From: Myxococcus stipitatus
Lineage (GTDB): Bacteria > Myxococcota > Myxococcia > Myxococcales > Myxococcaceae
Reading direction: 5' to 3'
Length of the DNA stretch: 64,000 bases
Assembly (NCBI RefSeq): GCF_037414475.1
Contig: NZ_CP147913.1
Location: forward strand, 9,062,501 to 9,126,500
Of the stretch, positions 1-8,285 are shown in pieces; position 1 is the stretch's first letter; every line of letters begins with the position of its first letter. The notes beneath the pieces are model-generated. The model made no database searches, had not been told where the DNA came from, and worked only from the letters and a program-made list of their open reading frames with translations. The position numbers were made by a program, and so were the translations under genes.

Positions 1-1
1 C

Positions 2-748
2 ACGATGATTGAGCCGGATGCCGTCCGGAAGCTCGTGAGTCACTTCGACAACCCGGAGGTGGGGGCTGTCTGCGGAAAGCTGCGGCTCTTCAACCCGACG
101 AAGAAGGACTACGAGGAGAGCGCGTACTGGAGCTACGAATCCCTCATCAAGATGTACGAGGGGCGTCGAGGCGCCGTGGTGGGAGCCAACGGAGGGCTGT
201 ATGCCATTCGCCGCACGCTCTTCACCCAACTGCCGCCATCCACCATCGTGGATGACTTCGTCATCCCGCTGCGCATCCTGGAGAAGGGCTACAAGGTCGT
301 CTACGAAGAGGGCGCGGTGGCCCACGAGGAGACGACGGAGGACTACGGCAAGGAGTTTGGCCGCCGCGCGAGAATCGCCGCGGGCAACTTCCAGAGCCTT
401 CGCATGGTGCCGGGGCTCCTGCTCCCCACCGCGGGCTTCCCGGCGTTCGCGTTCTGGTCCCACAAGCTCCTGCGCTGGTTCGCGCCGGCGTTGATGGGGA
501 CCGCGCTCGTCGCGAACCTGTTCCTGCTCGACAGCGTGTTCTACCGCTTCACCTTGCTGGCGCAGGGGCTGTTCTACGCGCTGGCGTACCTGGGGAAGGT
601 CGGCGCGTTGAAGCGGGGCACGGCGAAGCGGGTGGCCTCGGTGGCGTACTACTTCGTCACCATGAACCTGGCCATCGTGGTGGGGTTCTGGCGCTTCCTG
701 CGTAACTCGCAGCGCGCCGCCTGGGACCGCACCGCGCGCGCCTCCTGA
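2..748 (+). CDS. Glycosyltransferase family 2, membrane-bound, C-terminal part (5' end outside window)
   Basis: The reading frame is open at the window edge, so the N-terminal nucleotide-sugar domain is missing. What remains has the acceptor-side half of a GT-A catalytic domain (a GANGGLYAIRR stretch, then VDDFVIPLR near residue 83, where family 2 enzymes carry the catalytic acid E/D-D) and an RRARIAAGN segment at the position of the Q/R-x-x-R-W signature of processive enzymes. It ends in about four hydrophobic segments (residues ~137-235). This architecture is known for cellulose/hyaluronan-type synthases and for polysaccharide glycosyltransferases such as IcaA/PgaC. Substrate cannot be told. 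The next gene is convergent, so the transcript likely ends here. Confidence 0.85.
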   Translation, partial: TMIEPDAVRKLVSHFDNPEVGAVCGKLRLFNPTKKDYEESAYWSYESLIKMYEGRRGAVVGANGGLYAIRRTLFTQLPPSTIVDDFVIPLRILEKGYKVVYEEGAVAHEETTEDYGKEFGRRARIAAGNFQSLRMVPGLLLPTAGFPAFAFWSHKLLRWFAPALMGTALVANLFLLDSVFYRFTLLAQGLFYALAYLGKVGALKRGTAKRVASVAYYFVTMNLAIVVGFWRFLRNSQRAAWDRTARAS

Positions 749-755
749 CGCGGGA

Positions 756-1610
756 CTACCGCAAGGCCGCCACCGGGACGGGGGCGGGCTTCTTCGTCGC
801 GGGGGACGCGGGCAGCACGCTTCCGAAGGAGGCGAAGAGCTGCCCGGTGAGGACGGGGGCCCGGTTGGGGCCCGAGTGGCGGAGCATGTCGTTGAGGACT
901 TCGCCCGTCTTCGGGTCTCGGGGCAGGTGAGGGCGGTCGAGGTTCATGCGGTAGCGCACGACGCCCCGGTTCACCCGGTGGATGACCGTGACGGTGCCCT
1001 TGTCATCCACGTCCTCGACGATGCCGACGTGGGTGAGCCCGTCGTTGCGGCGGCCGTCGCGGTTCTGGTCATACGTCTCGCGGAAGAAGACCAGGTCTCC
1101 GGGCACCGGGCGGCCGTCCTCGTACACGCGGCCGTGAGCCCGGGCGTAGCGGTAGAGCGCGGTGACGCCGTTGTCGCCCGGCTTGAGGGTCCCCCGGAAG
1201 GACAGTCCCGCCTGCGCATAGACACCCTCGATGAGGCCGGTGCAGTCGGCCGGGTACTTGCGCCCATCGAAGATGACCTGGGGCTTGCCCACCACGGAGC
1301 GCGCCGCCGAGAGCACCGTCGCTCGGGCCTGGGGAGAGGGGGCGGGGCGCGTGCTCGTGGCCACGGTGACGGGCTTGCCCTTCGGCGGCTTCGACGTCGT
1401 GGCTCGCGCGGGTGTGCGACGGGCCGGGGCGGCCTTGGGCTCGGATGAAGACGCCACCGAACTGGACAGCGACTCGCGGGGAAACGCGGGCGGGGACGCG
1501 GACCGGTAGCGCAGGGCATATGAATCCAGCCACGGCTCCAGGCGGTTGGATGGGGTGGCGCATCCGGTCGCCATCATCGCGAGCCATCCCATCAGCGTGA
1601 GCCACCGCAT
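756..1610 (-). CDS. NlpC/P60-like (CHAP-type) cysteine peptidase lipoprotein
   Basis: Probable cell-wall peptidase. The start at 1610 is chosen over an in-frame ATG ten codons upstream because AGGGAGG lies seven bases before it and a signal peptide follows directly, ending in a lipobox-like ATGC (Cys17). A Ser/Pro/Ala-rich linker (~residues 35-95) leads to a domain with the NlpC/P60 signature: DCTGL (catalytic Cys ~123), LTHVGIV (His ~194) and a further His in VIHRV (~211). The family cleaves peptidoglycan stem peptides or amides; here it would act in the periplasm, anchored by lipid. An Asp/Arg-rich insert (DQNRDGRR) lies just before the His. It is divergent from the next lipoprotein gene, with the control region in 1611-1745. 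Confidence 0.8.
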   Translation of the reverse strand: MRWLTLMGWLAMMATGCATPSNRLEPWLDSYALRYRSASPPAFPRESLSSSVASSSEPKAAPARRTPARATTSKPPKGKPVTVATSTRPAPSPQARATVLSAARSVVGKPQVIFDGRKYPADCTGLIEGVYAQAGLSFRGTLKPGDNGVTALYRYARAHGRVYEDGRPVPGDLVFFRETYDQNRDGRRNDGLTHVGIVEDVDDKGTVTVIHRVNRGVVRYRMNLDRPHLPRDPKTGEVLNDMLRHSGPNRAPVLTGQLFASFGSVLPASPATKKPAPVPVAALR

Positions 1611-1745
1611 GCGCGACCTCCCTGTAGCGTCCTGAGGCACCCATGCTCCCCCCGCACGACTGTGTCGTCAAAAAACCTACCCAGGCAACCGGCCATGGCG
1701 GCTCGGGTTTCCGGGTGCGCTCGGGTGCGGTATTGCTCCAGGGGA

Positions 1746-3437
1746 ATGGTCTCCCTCCGCCGCGCCCTCGTGGTCCTCGTGTTGTCCGCTGGCTGCATGC
1801 CGTCCCCGTATGACCGCGCCGCGAGGACGGACACCGTGGATGCCTATCGCGCCTTCATCCGGGATTACCCCACGCACCCGGACACCGACGCCGCCGAGGC
1901 GAGGATGGAGGAGCTGGAGTTCGAGGAGGCGAAGCGCCTGCACACGGTGCTCGCCTACAAGCGTTTCCTGGGCGCGTACCCGGACGCGCCGCACTCGCGC
2001 ACGGCGAGGACGCTGTTGGAGGGGTTGCGCTTCAACGCCGCGAAGGAGGCCGCGACGGTGGCCGCCTGGCGCCAGTTCCTCCAGGAGCACCCGGACGGCG
2101 TGCAGCGCGACGAGGCGAAGCGGCTGATGGCCGAGGTGGAGTCGCGCGAGCTCGCCACGACGCAGGACCCTCGGCGCCTGGCGGAGTACCTGCGTGAGAA
2201 GCCGGACGACCCGCGGCGCCTGGAAGTGGAGTCCCGGCTGGACGCGCAGGCGTTCGAGCAGGCGAAGGGCGCGGGGGCGACGAAGCTGTTCGCCTACCTC
2301 AAGGACTTCCCGGCCGGCACGCATCGCGAAGAGGCGCGCGTGCTGCTGCTGGAACTCGAGGTGGAAGGGCTCCTCGTCTCGGGTCTGGTGGATGAGGCGG
2401 AGGCGCGGGTGAAGGCGCATCCGCTGGGCAGCAAGCTCACCGCGTTCCCCGAGCGCCTCGCCCGGGCCCGCGCCGAACGGGCCGCGCTCAGCCACCCCGA
2501 GCCCATCGCCCGGGCCGCGTATGTGGGGCACTACCTCCGAGACCTCGACGACCTGAAGCGCGCGCTGGTGGCTCCGGATGCGCTGGACCGCTGGCAGGCC
2601 GCCGAGGAGCTGGGGCAACACGTCTCCGTGCGTGCGTTGGATCCGCTGCTGGATACGTTGCGCGCGGCTCGCAACCCGTTGATCCGCCAGAACGCGCTGG
2701 AGTCGCTGCGCACGGTGCTGGCCGCGCTGCCGAAGCCGGTGGCGGAGTACGAGGTCGCCTCCCGCCTGGACGCCCTGCGCGAGAAGGCCAGCAGCGCGGA
2801 GATGTACCTCACGGTGGCGGTGCTCCTGGACCTCTCGGGTCAGCTCCCCCAGGCGTCCACGGAGTACCAGCGGGCCTTCGACGCCGGTGTGCCGGACCCG
2901 GTGGTGCTGCGCCGGTGGGTGGACATCCGCGAGGGGCGCAAGCAGCCCTTCTCGGCCGCGGTGGCGGCGCGCCAGCTCGCGGTGTGGGCGCTGGGCGTCG
3001 CGCGCGAGGAGACGGTGTCGCCCGAGGGAAAGGTGCCCCTGGCCTCGGCCCGGCAGCTCTGCGCGGCGGCGGTCAACGCGCGCTTCGCCGCGGCGGCCAT
3101 CGCCCGGGCCCGCGCGGTCTCCACCGAGTTCCCCGAGGACCTGGCGGAGTTCGAGCGCCGGGCCGAGGAGGCTCGGCGGCTGGCGGAGGCCCGGCTGGCG
3201 GACGCGGAGCTGATCCTCCGCGAGCAGACGCCGGGCGTGCGCACGTGCTCGGACCGGGGTGTCGCCGAGCGGCTGGAGGGTGGGGTGAAGGAGCGCACCC
3301 AGGCCCTGGCCACGGTGGGCGCGAAGCTGCCGCAGGTGGGCCGGGTCCTGCTGGAGCTGGCCCGGGAGCGAGACCCCTCGCCCCAGGTTCGCGAGGCGGC
3401 GTCGGCGAGGCTGACCGCGCTCAAGCCGGTGCCTTAG
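1746..3437 (+). CDS. Helical-repeat lipoprotein (TPR/HEAT-like)
   Basis: A 563-residue predicted lipoprotein: MVSLRRALVVLVLSAGC gives a type II signal with Cys17. The body is almost wholly helical, with repeated segments of the form YRxFIRDYPxHPDxxAAExxMEEL, YKRFLGAYPDAPHS and WRQFLQEHPDG in the first 200 residues, typical of TPR/outer-membrane assembly-like repeats. A HEAT-like stretch follows (ALDPLLDTLRAARNPLIRQNALESL, here split by its own turns) around residues 300-340. Such proteins act as periplasmic scaffolds; no catalytic motif is seen. The start was chosen from the signal peptide; the purine stretch AGGGGA sits almost against the ATG, so the ribosome-binding site is poor. Function unknown. 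Confidence 0.7.
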   Translation: MVSLRRALVVLVLSAGCMPSPYDRAARTDTVDAYRAFIRDYPTHPDTDAAEARMEELEFEEAKRLHTVLAYKRFLGAYPDAPHSRTARTLLEGLRFNAAKEAATVAAWRQFLQEHPDGVQRDEAKRLMAEVESRELATTQDPRRLAEYLREKPDDPRRLEVESRLDAQAFEQAKGAGATKLFAYLKDFPAGTHREEARVLLLELEVEGLLVSGLVDEAEARVKAHPLGSKLTAFPERLARARAERAALSHPEPIARAAYVGHYLRDLDDLKRALVAPDALDRWQAAEELGQHVSVRALDPLLDTLRAARNPLIRQNALESLRTVLAALPKPVAEYEVASRLDALREKASSAEMYLTVAVLLDLSGQLPQASTEYQRAFDAGVPDPVVLRRWVDIREGRKQPFSAAVAARQLAVWALGVAREETVSPEGKVPLASARQLCAAAVNARFAAAAIARARAVSTEFPEDLAEFERRAEEARRLAEARLADAELILREQTPGVRTCSDRGVAERLEGGVKERTQALATVGAKLPQVGRVLLELARERDPSPQVREAASARLTALKPVP

Positions 3438-3450
3438 AGTCCCCGGCCCC

Positions 3451-5523
3451 ATGCCCACCTCGCCCACGCTCGCTCCGGCGAGCTCCTCGCCGCGCATCGA
3501 CTACGCCGGGCAACTCAACGAGGAGCAGTTGGCGGCGGTGGAGGCGGGGGCAGGGCCGGTGATGGTCATCGCCGGAGCGGGCTCCGGCAAGACACGCACG
3601 CTCACCTTCCGGGTGGCGCGCATGCTGGAGCGGGGAGTTGCTCCCGAGCACCTGCTCCTGTTGACCTTCACCAACAAGGCGGCCCGGGAGATGTCCCGGC
3701 GCGTGAGGGAGCTGGTCGGCTCCTTCGTGGACGTGGGGCGCATCCTCGGCGGGACGTTCCACCACGCCGCGCACACGTTGCTGCGTCAGCACGCGAGCGC
3801 GCTGGGATATTCAGAGCGCTTCACCGTCCTGGACCGGGAGGATGCCCGGGACTTGATGGTGACGTGCCTGGCCGAGCGAAAGCTCAAGAGCGACAAGCGC
3901 CTGCCCCGGCCGGACCTGGTGCTGGAGCTCGTCTCCCTGGCGACGAACCTCCAGCAGCCCGTCTCGGAGGTCCTCGTCGACCGCCGCTCCGAGTTCCTGC
4001 CCGTGGCCCCGGAGGTGTTCGCCACGGCGGCGCGCTACCGGCAGCGCAAGACGCAGCTGCACCTGATGGACTTCGACGACCTGCTGCTCAACCTGAAGCG
4101 GCTGCTCGTCGAACAGCCCTCGGTGCGAGCCCAGCTCGCCGAGCGCTTCCACACCGTCCTCGTGGACGAGTACCAGGACACCAACAAGCTCCAGGGGGAG
4201 CTGGTGGACTTGCTCGCGGGGGAGCGCGGCGACCTGACTGTGGTGGGCGACGACTGTCAGTCCATCTACAGCTTCCGGGGCGCGCACTTCTCCAACATCA
4301 TCGACTTCCCCGCGCGGCACCCGGGCTGCGCCGTCTTCACGCTCACGCGCAACTACCGTTCGACTCCGGAGGTCCTCCACCTCGCCAACGCGGTCATCGC
4401 CCGGAACGAGCGGCAGTTCCCCAAGGTGCTCATGGCCCAGCGCTCCCCGGGCCCCCGTCCCGTGGTCGTCCCGGCGCTGGACGCGGCGGATCAGGCGGCG
4501 TGGGTGGCGGGGCGCATCGCGGAGCTGCGCGAGGGCGGCCTCCCCTTGGAGTCGACGGCGGTCCTCTACCGCGCGCACAACCACTCGCTCGAGCTCCAAC
4601 TGGAGCTGACCCGCCGGGGCATCCCGTTCCGGGTCCGCTCCGGCGTTCGCTTCTTCGAGCAGCCGCATGTCAAGGATGTGTTGGCCCACCTGCGACTGGT
4701 GAACAACGCCGGCGACGAGCTCGCCTTCAAGCGCGTGGTGCGCGCGGTGCCTGGGGTGGGACCCACGACGGCGGAGCACCTGTGGACCTCCCTGCGCGCA
4801 CTCCCAGACGGGCTCTCCCTGGCGGAGGGGCTGGCGCGCGACGAGGTCCAATCCCACCTGTCTCGCAAGTCCCGGCCCGCCTTCGAGCGCTTCGCGGGAT
4901 TGATGGGGCGGATGGGACGTCCGGGGGCCCTGGCGGACCCAGGGGGGCTCATCGAGGACGTCCTGGCGGGAGGGTACGCGGAGGCGCTCGCGGCGGAGGA
5001 CGCCGAGGGGGAGGACCGGGAGGAGGACCTGCGGCAATTGGCCGCGTTCGCCCGGCGGTTCGAGGACCTGCCCCGGTTCCTGTCGGAGCTCGCGCTGGTC
5101 GCGGAGTTCGCCGCGAAGGAGGCCCTGGGGGCCGATGCGGCCGGGGACGTCCTGACACTCTCCACCGTCCACCAGGCCAAGGGGCTGGAGTGGCGGGCCG
5201 TCTTCGTCCTCTGGCTGGTGGATGGGCGCTTCCCCATGTCCCAGGCCGCTCGTACGGCCGAGGAGGAGGAGGAAGAACGGCGGCTTTTCTACGTCGCCAC
5301 CACCCGCGCTCGGGACTCGCTGGCGCTGGTGTACCCCCTGTCGGTCCTGCCTCGGGACGGGGAGCGGATCCTGCTGCGTCCGTCCCGGTTCCTGGAGGAA
5401 CTCCCCGCTGGGGAGGGGGCGCCCTACGAGCGGCTCGTCCTGGCGTCCACCGAGGCGGTACGGGCCGGACCCTCCCTGGGGTCCGATGGCCCGGTGGCGC
5501 TCGTCTCCCCCGTGGAGGACTGA
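3451..5523 (+). CDS. UvrD/PcrA/Rep-type superfamily 1 DNA helicase
   Basis: ATP-driven 3'-5' DNA helicase. Walker A is AGAGSGKTR (residues 41-49), motif II VDEYQDTN (~235), motif III GDDCQSIYSFRGA (~268), motif IV NYRST, and the late motifs TVHQAKGLEW and VATTRARDSL close the family set, so all the helicase motifs are in order. At 690 residues it is close to the usual size of PcrA/UvrD/Rep (670-720). The N-terminal 18 residues are low-complexity Ser/Pro/Ala. The family works in nucleotide excision repair, mismatch repair and replication-fork restart; which of these applies cannot be decided from sequence alone. It starts 13 bases after the upstream lipoprotein gene. Confidence 0.93.
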   Translation: MPTSPTLAPASSSPRIDYAGQLNEEQLAAVEAGAGPVMVIAGAGSGKTRTLTFRVARMLERGVAPEHLLLLTFTNKAAREMSRRVRELVGSFVDVGRILGGTFHHAAHTLLRQHASALGYSERFTVLDREDARDLMVTCLAERKLKSDKRLPRPDLVLELVSLATNLQQPVSEVLVDRRSEFLPVAPEVFATAARYRQRKTQLHLMDFDDLLLNLKRLLVEQPSVRAQLAERFHTVLVDEYQDTNKLQGELVDLLAGERGDLTVVGDDCQSIYSFRGAHFSNIIDFPARHPGCAVFTLTRNYRSTPEVLHLANAVIARNERQFPKVLMAQRSPGPRPVVVPALDAADQAAWVAGRIAELREGGLPLESTAVLYRAHNHSLELQLELTRRGIPFRVRSGVRFFEQPHVKDVLAHLRLVNNAGDELAFKRVVRAVPGVGPTTAEHLWTSLRALPDGLSLAEGLARDEVQSHLSRKSRPAFERFAGLMGRMGRPGALADPGGLIEDVLAGGYAEALAAEDAEGEDREEDLRQLAAFARRFEDLPRFLSELALVAEFAAKEALGADAAGDVLTLSTVHQAKGLEWRAVFVLWLVDGRFPMSQAARTAEEEEEERRLFYVATTRARDSLALVYPLSVLPRDGERILLRPSRFLEELPAGEGAPYERLVLASTEAVRAGPSLGSDGPVALVSPVED

Positions 5524-5616
5524 CGCCGGACGCCCAGAAACGCGCGCACAACGGCGCGACGTGATACAGAGTGGGGGACGGGGGCGCGTGCCCTGTTGCC
5601 CGCGCCCGTGAACTTC

Positions 5617-7233
5617 ATGGCGGACAGACCTCGCATCGTCGGGATTGACCTGGGCACCACCAACACGCTGGTGGCGTCCGTGCGCAACCGCATCCCGAAG
5701 ATCGTCCCCACGGACCGCGGCAACCTCATCCTCCCCACCGTCGTGGCCCTGTCGGGCAAGGGCGACCTGCTGGTGGGTGGGGTGGCCAAGGACCAGATGA
5801 TCACCAACCCCCGCAACACGCTCTGGGGGACCAAGCGGCTCATCGGTCGCAAGTACCACTCCAAGTCCGTGGATGACCTGCGCGGCTCGTTCCCCTACGA
5901 CATCGTCGAGGGGCCCAACGGCGACGCCGCGGTGATGATGGGGGGCAAGCTCTACTCGCTGCCCCAGGTCTCCGGCTTCGTGCTGGCCCAACTCAAGACC
6001 ATCGCCGAGCAGTTCCTGGGCGGCCCCATCGACGCGGCCGTCATCTCCGTCCCGGCCTACTACAACGACAACCAGCGCCAGGCGGTGAAGGAGGCGGGCC
6101 GGCTGGCCGGCTTCGACGTCAAGCGCATCGTCAACGAGCCCACCGCGGCGGCGCTCGCGTATGGGTTCAACCGGGGACTGGACCAGAAGATCCTCGTCTA
6201 TGACCTGGGCGGCGGCACCTTCGACGTCTCCGTGCTCCACCTGGCCGGCAATGTCTTCGAGGTGCTGGCCACCGGCGGCGACACCTTCCTGGGCGGCGCG
6301 GACTTCGACAACCGCATCATCGAGTACGTCCTGGAGCGCTTCCGAGAGGAGACCAAGGTCGACATCTCGGAGAACCCCATCGCGCTCCAGCGCATCAAGA
6401 ACGCCGCCGAGGCGGCGAAGATCGACCTGACGTTGATCCCCAACGTCGTCATCGACCTGCCCTTCATCGACGAGCGCAAGGGCAAGCCGCTGGACCTGCG
6501 GATTCCCCTGACGCGCGAGTTCCTCAACAGCCTCACCGGCGACCTGGTGGACCGCACGTTCGAGATTTGTGATCGCGTGCTGGCGGAGAAGGGCATCTCC
6601 CGCTCGGACATCGACGAAATCATCCTGGTGGGCGGCCAGAGCCGCATGCCGCTGGTGCAGCAGAAGATCCAGGCCCACTTCGGCAAGCCGCCCCGCAAGG
6701 GCGTCCACCCCGACGAGTGCGTGGCCCTGGGCGCCGCGCTCCTGGGTGACTCGCTGGGCAGCATCGACGCGGTGACGCTGCTGGACGCGGTGTCCATGCC
6801 CATCGGCTACGCGCTGCCCAACGGCCGCGTGAAGCGCATCATCGAGAAGAACTCCCTCATCCCCATGGTGAAGAGCTTCCGCCTTCCCCCGCCCAAGGAG
6901 CCCGGCTCGCAGTTCATCGAGCTGGACATCTTCCAGGGGGACAGCGACCTGATGGTGGACAACGAGTACCTGGGGACGGTGCGCGTGTCGGCTGCGGCGG
7001 CGGGCCGCAAGATTGACTTCCGGCTCACCGAGGAGTGTCTGCTCCAGGTGGCGGTGGAAGACGCCAGCGGCATGCGGAAGGTGGACCTGGCCACGCGAGA
7101 CACCCCGGAGCAGCTCAAGCGGGCGCTCCAGGAGGTCTCCGCGCGCAACTCCCAGCAGGTGCCCAGCTCCAACGGCGCCAGCGATGACCGGGGCCTCTTC
7201 TCCAGCATCAAGAGCATCTTCCGGAGAGGGTAG
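5617..7233 (+). CDS. Hsp70/DnaK-family chaperone homologue lacking the lid
   Basis: The actin-like ATPase domain is intact: GIDLGTTNT (phosphate 1) begins a few residues in, NEPTAAALAYG and DLGGGTFDVSVL (phosphate 2) follow, and ILVGGQSRMP marks the adenosine region. A short substrate-binding beta domain with LDAVSMPIGYAL follows. At about 538 residues it is roughly 100 shorter than DnaK and ends in SIKSIFRRG, with no helical lid and no EEVD-like tail, so it is a DnaK paralogue rather than the housekeeping chaperone. Start at the ATG of MADRPR; GTG nine bases upstream is the alternative. It leads a short co-oriented run with the SCP-2-like gene 12 bases downstream. Confidence 0.9.
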   Translation: MADRPRIVGIDLGTTNTLVASVRNRIPKIVPTDRGNLILPTVVALSGKGDLLVGGVAKDQMITNPRNTLWGTKRLIGRKYHSKSVDDLRGSFPYDIVEGPNGDAAVMMGGKLYSLPQVSGFVLAQLKTIAEQFLGGPIDAAVISVPAYYNDNQRQAVKEAGRLAGFDVKRIVNEPTAAALAYGFNRGLDQKILVYDLGGGTFDVSVLHLAGNVFEVLATGGDTFLGGADFDNRIIEYVLERFREETKVDISENPIALQRIKNAAEAAKIDLTLIPNVVIDLPFIDERKGKPLDLRIPLTREFLNSLTGDLVDRTFEICDRVLAEKGISRSDIDEIILVGGQSRMPLVQQKIQAHFGKPPRKGVHPDECVALGAALLGDSLGSIDAVTLLDAVSMPIGYALPNGRVKRIIEKNSLIPMVKSFRLPPPKEPGSQFIELDIFQGDSDLMVDNEYLGTVRVSAAAAGRKIDFRLTEECLLQVAVEDASGMRKVDLATRDTPEQLKRALQEVSARNSQQVPSSNGASDDRGLFSSIKSIFRRG

Positions 7234-7245
7234 TAGGAGTAGGTC

Positions 7246-7671
7246 ATGCCGAAGTTTCCGTCGAAGGAGTGGCTGGACGAGGCCGTCCGGCTCACGAACG
7301 AGGACCCCGAGTGCGCCGTGGCCGGCAAGGGCTGGAAGGGCGACTTCGGAGCCATCATCGAAGCCGAGCCGGGCAAGCTGCCCAAGTCCTTCGTGGTGCA
7401 CGTCGTCCCTGGGGATTGCCGCATCGAGAAGGCCCGGGTGCTGGCGGATCCGGACGACCTGGATGAGCTGGAGCCCATCTACCTGGCCCGCGCGCCGTAC
7501 ACCGTCTGGAAGCAGCTGCTCCAGGGGACGCTGGACCCGGTGGAGGCGGTGCTCAAGCGCCGCATCACCATGAAGGGTGACCTGCAGCCCCTCATCGAGC
7601 GCATGAAGTACAAGGGCATCGCGGACCGCGTCTTCGCGCGGCTGCAAACGCAGTTCGTCGACGAGCCGTAG
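7246..7671 (+). CDS. SCP-2 sterol-transfer-like protein
   Basis: A 141-residue protein matching the SCP-2 layout: an acidic N-terminal helix (EWLDEAVRLTNEDPE), central beta strands ending in APYTVWKQLLQG, then GTLDPVEAVLKRRITMKGDLQPLIE, the usual family sequence in which a small hydrophobic pocket opens toward the C terminus. Family members bind lipids or acyl-CoA or form domains of transferases. No signal peptide, so it is probably cytosolic. AGGAGTAGG precedes the ATG. It sits between the Hsp70 homologue and a small helical gene, with gaps of 12 and 17 bases, so the three are likely co-transcribed. Ligand unknown. Confidence 0.75.
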   Translation: MPKFPSKEWLDEAVRLTNEDPECAVAGKGWKGDFGAIIEAEPGKLPKSFVVHVVPGDCRIEKARVLADPDDLDELEPIYLARAPYTVWKQLLQGTLDPVEAVLKRRITMKGDLQPLIERMKYKGIADRVFARLQTQFVDEP

Positions 7672-7688
7672 GCCGGGGGGAACACACC

Positions 7689-7961
7689 ATGGGAATCCGC
7701 GACGATTTGAAGAGGCAGGCGCTGGAGGTCTCCAGCAAGGCGATGGAGAAGCTGATGGCCGATGAGAAGCGCGCCATGGCCATCGCCAATGCCATCGGGA
7801 GGGTCCAGCGGGGCAAGCAGGCGTTGGACCGTGGCCAGGAGGAGCTGATGAAGGCGTTCCACTTCGCGCCGCGCAGCGACTTCAAGGCCGTGGGCAAGCA
7901 GTTGTCCGGTCTCAAGCGCCGCCTGCGCGAACTGGACGAGAAGCTGGATGACCTCTCGTAG
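7689..7961 (+). CDS. Small helical hypothetical protein
   Basis: A 90-residue, charged, wholly helical protein with heptad-like spacing (LKRQALEV, MEKLMADEKRAM, KRRLRELDEKLDDL), likely a coiled coil. I do not recognise a named family. GGGGGGAA lies just before the start at good distance. It closes the run that begins with the Hsp70 homologue, and its stop is followed within ten bases by a promoter for tRNA-Val. It could be a partner of the Hsp70 or SCP-2-like proteins, but that is only a guess from position. Confidence 0.6.
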   Translation: MGIRDDLKRQALEVSSKAMEKLMADEKRAMAIANAIGRVQRGKQALDRGQEELMKAFHFAPRSDFKAVGKQLSGLKRRLRELDEKLDDLS

Positions 7962-7969
7962 AAATTGCG

Positions 7970-7998
7970 TTGACACCTGAGGGAGCAGATGGCATCTA
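7970..7998 (+). promoter_or_regulatory. Probable sigma-70-type promoter of tRNA-Val
   Basis: A perfect TTGACA (7970-7975), 17-base spacer, then CATCTA (7993-7998), a weak -10 match. It lies about 50 bases before the mature tRNA 5' end and directly after the stop of the upstream gene. Confidence 0.45.
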
Positions 7999-8050
7999 GC
8001 TCCCCGTCGCCGCCGCCGGTCGCACACGGACGGCGCGGCACACAGAGCAG

Positions 8051-8122
8051 GGGCGTATAGCTCAGCGGTAGAGCACTGCCTTCACACGGCAGGGGTCGCA
8101 GGTTCAAACCCTGCTGCGCCCA
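8051..8122 (+). tRNA. tRNA-Val (anticodon CAC)
   Basis: Cloverleaf folds cleanly: acceptor stem GGGCGTA/TGCGCCC (one T-G pair), D stem GCTC/GAGC, anticodon stem CTGCC/GGCAG with loop TTCACAC, so anticodon CAC reading GTG codons, and T stem GCAGG/CCTGC with loop TTCAAAC. Discriminator base A; CCA is not encoded and would be added by the enzyme at 42038-43312. GTG is likely a heavily used valine codon in this GC-rich genome. Confidence 0.97.
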
Positions 8123-8127
8123 ACAAG

Positions 8128-8180
8128 AAGAGGCTGTGAATCCAAGGGGAAACCCGAAGATTCACGGCCTCTTCGCTTTT
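8128..8180 (+). terminator. Rho-independent terminator of tRNA-Val
   Basis: A 15-base stem (8128-8142 with 8159-8173, one T-G pair) with a 16-base loop, followed by CGCTTTT. It starts six bases after the tRNA. Confidence 0.85.
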
Positions 8181-8226
8181 GGGGCTCGCGGCCCCGGCGC
8201 CCGTCTCGTGTCTCCTGGAATGAAGA

Positions 8227-8259
8227 AGGCGCGCCCGGCTCGATGGCCAAGGCGCGCCT
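8227..8259. terminator. Inverted repeat between tRNA-Val and terC-like gene
   Basis: AGGCGCGCC and GGCGCGCCT separated by 15 bases can form a 9-bp hairpin on either strand, just past the stop of the minus-strand TerC-type gene. There is no T run, so it is a weaker terminator candidate. Confidence 0.45.
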
Positions 8260-8285
8260 CGGGGGGACGGCTCAAGAAGACGGCT

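Noticed and set aside
3811-7647. Very long minus-strand open frame across the helicase and Hsp70 genes
   Set aside because: Typical GC-rich antisense shadow: low-complexity, Arg/Leu/Gly/His-rich translation, no motifs, while the plus strand has complete known proteins.
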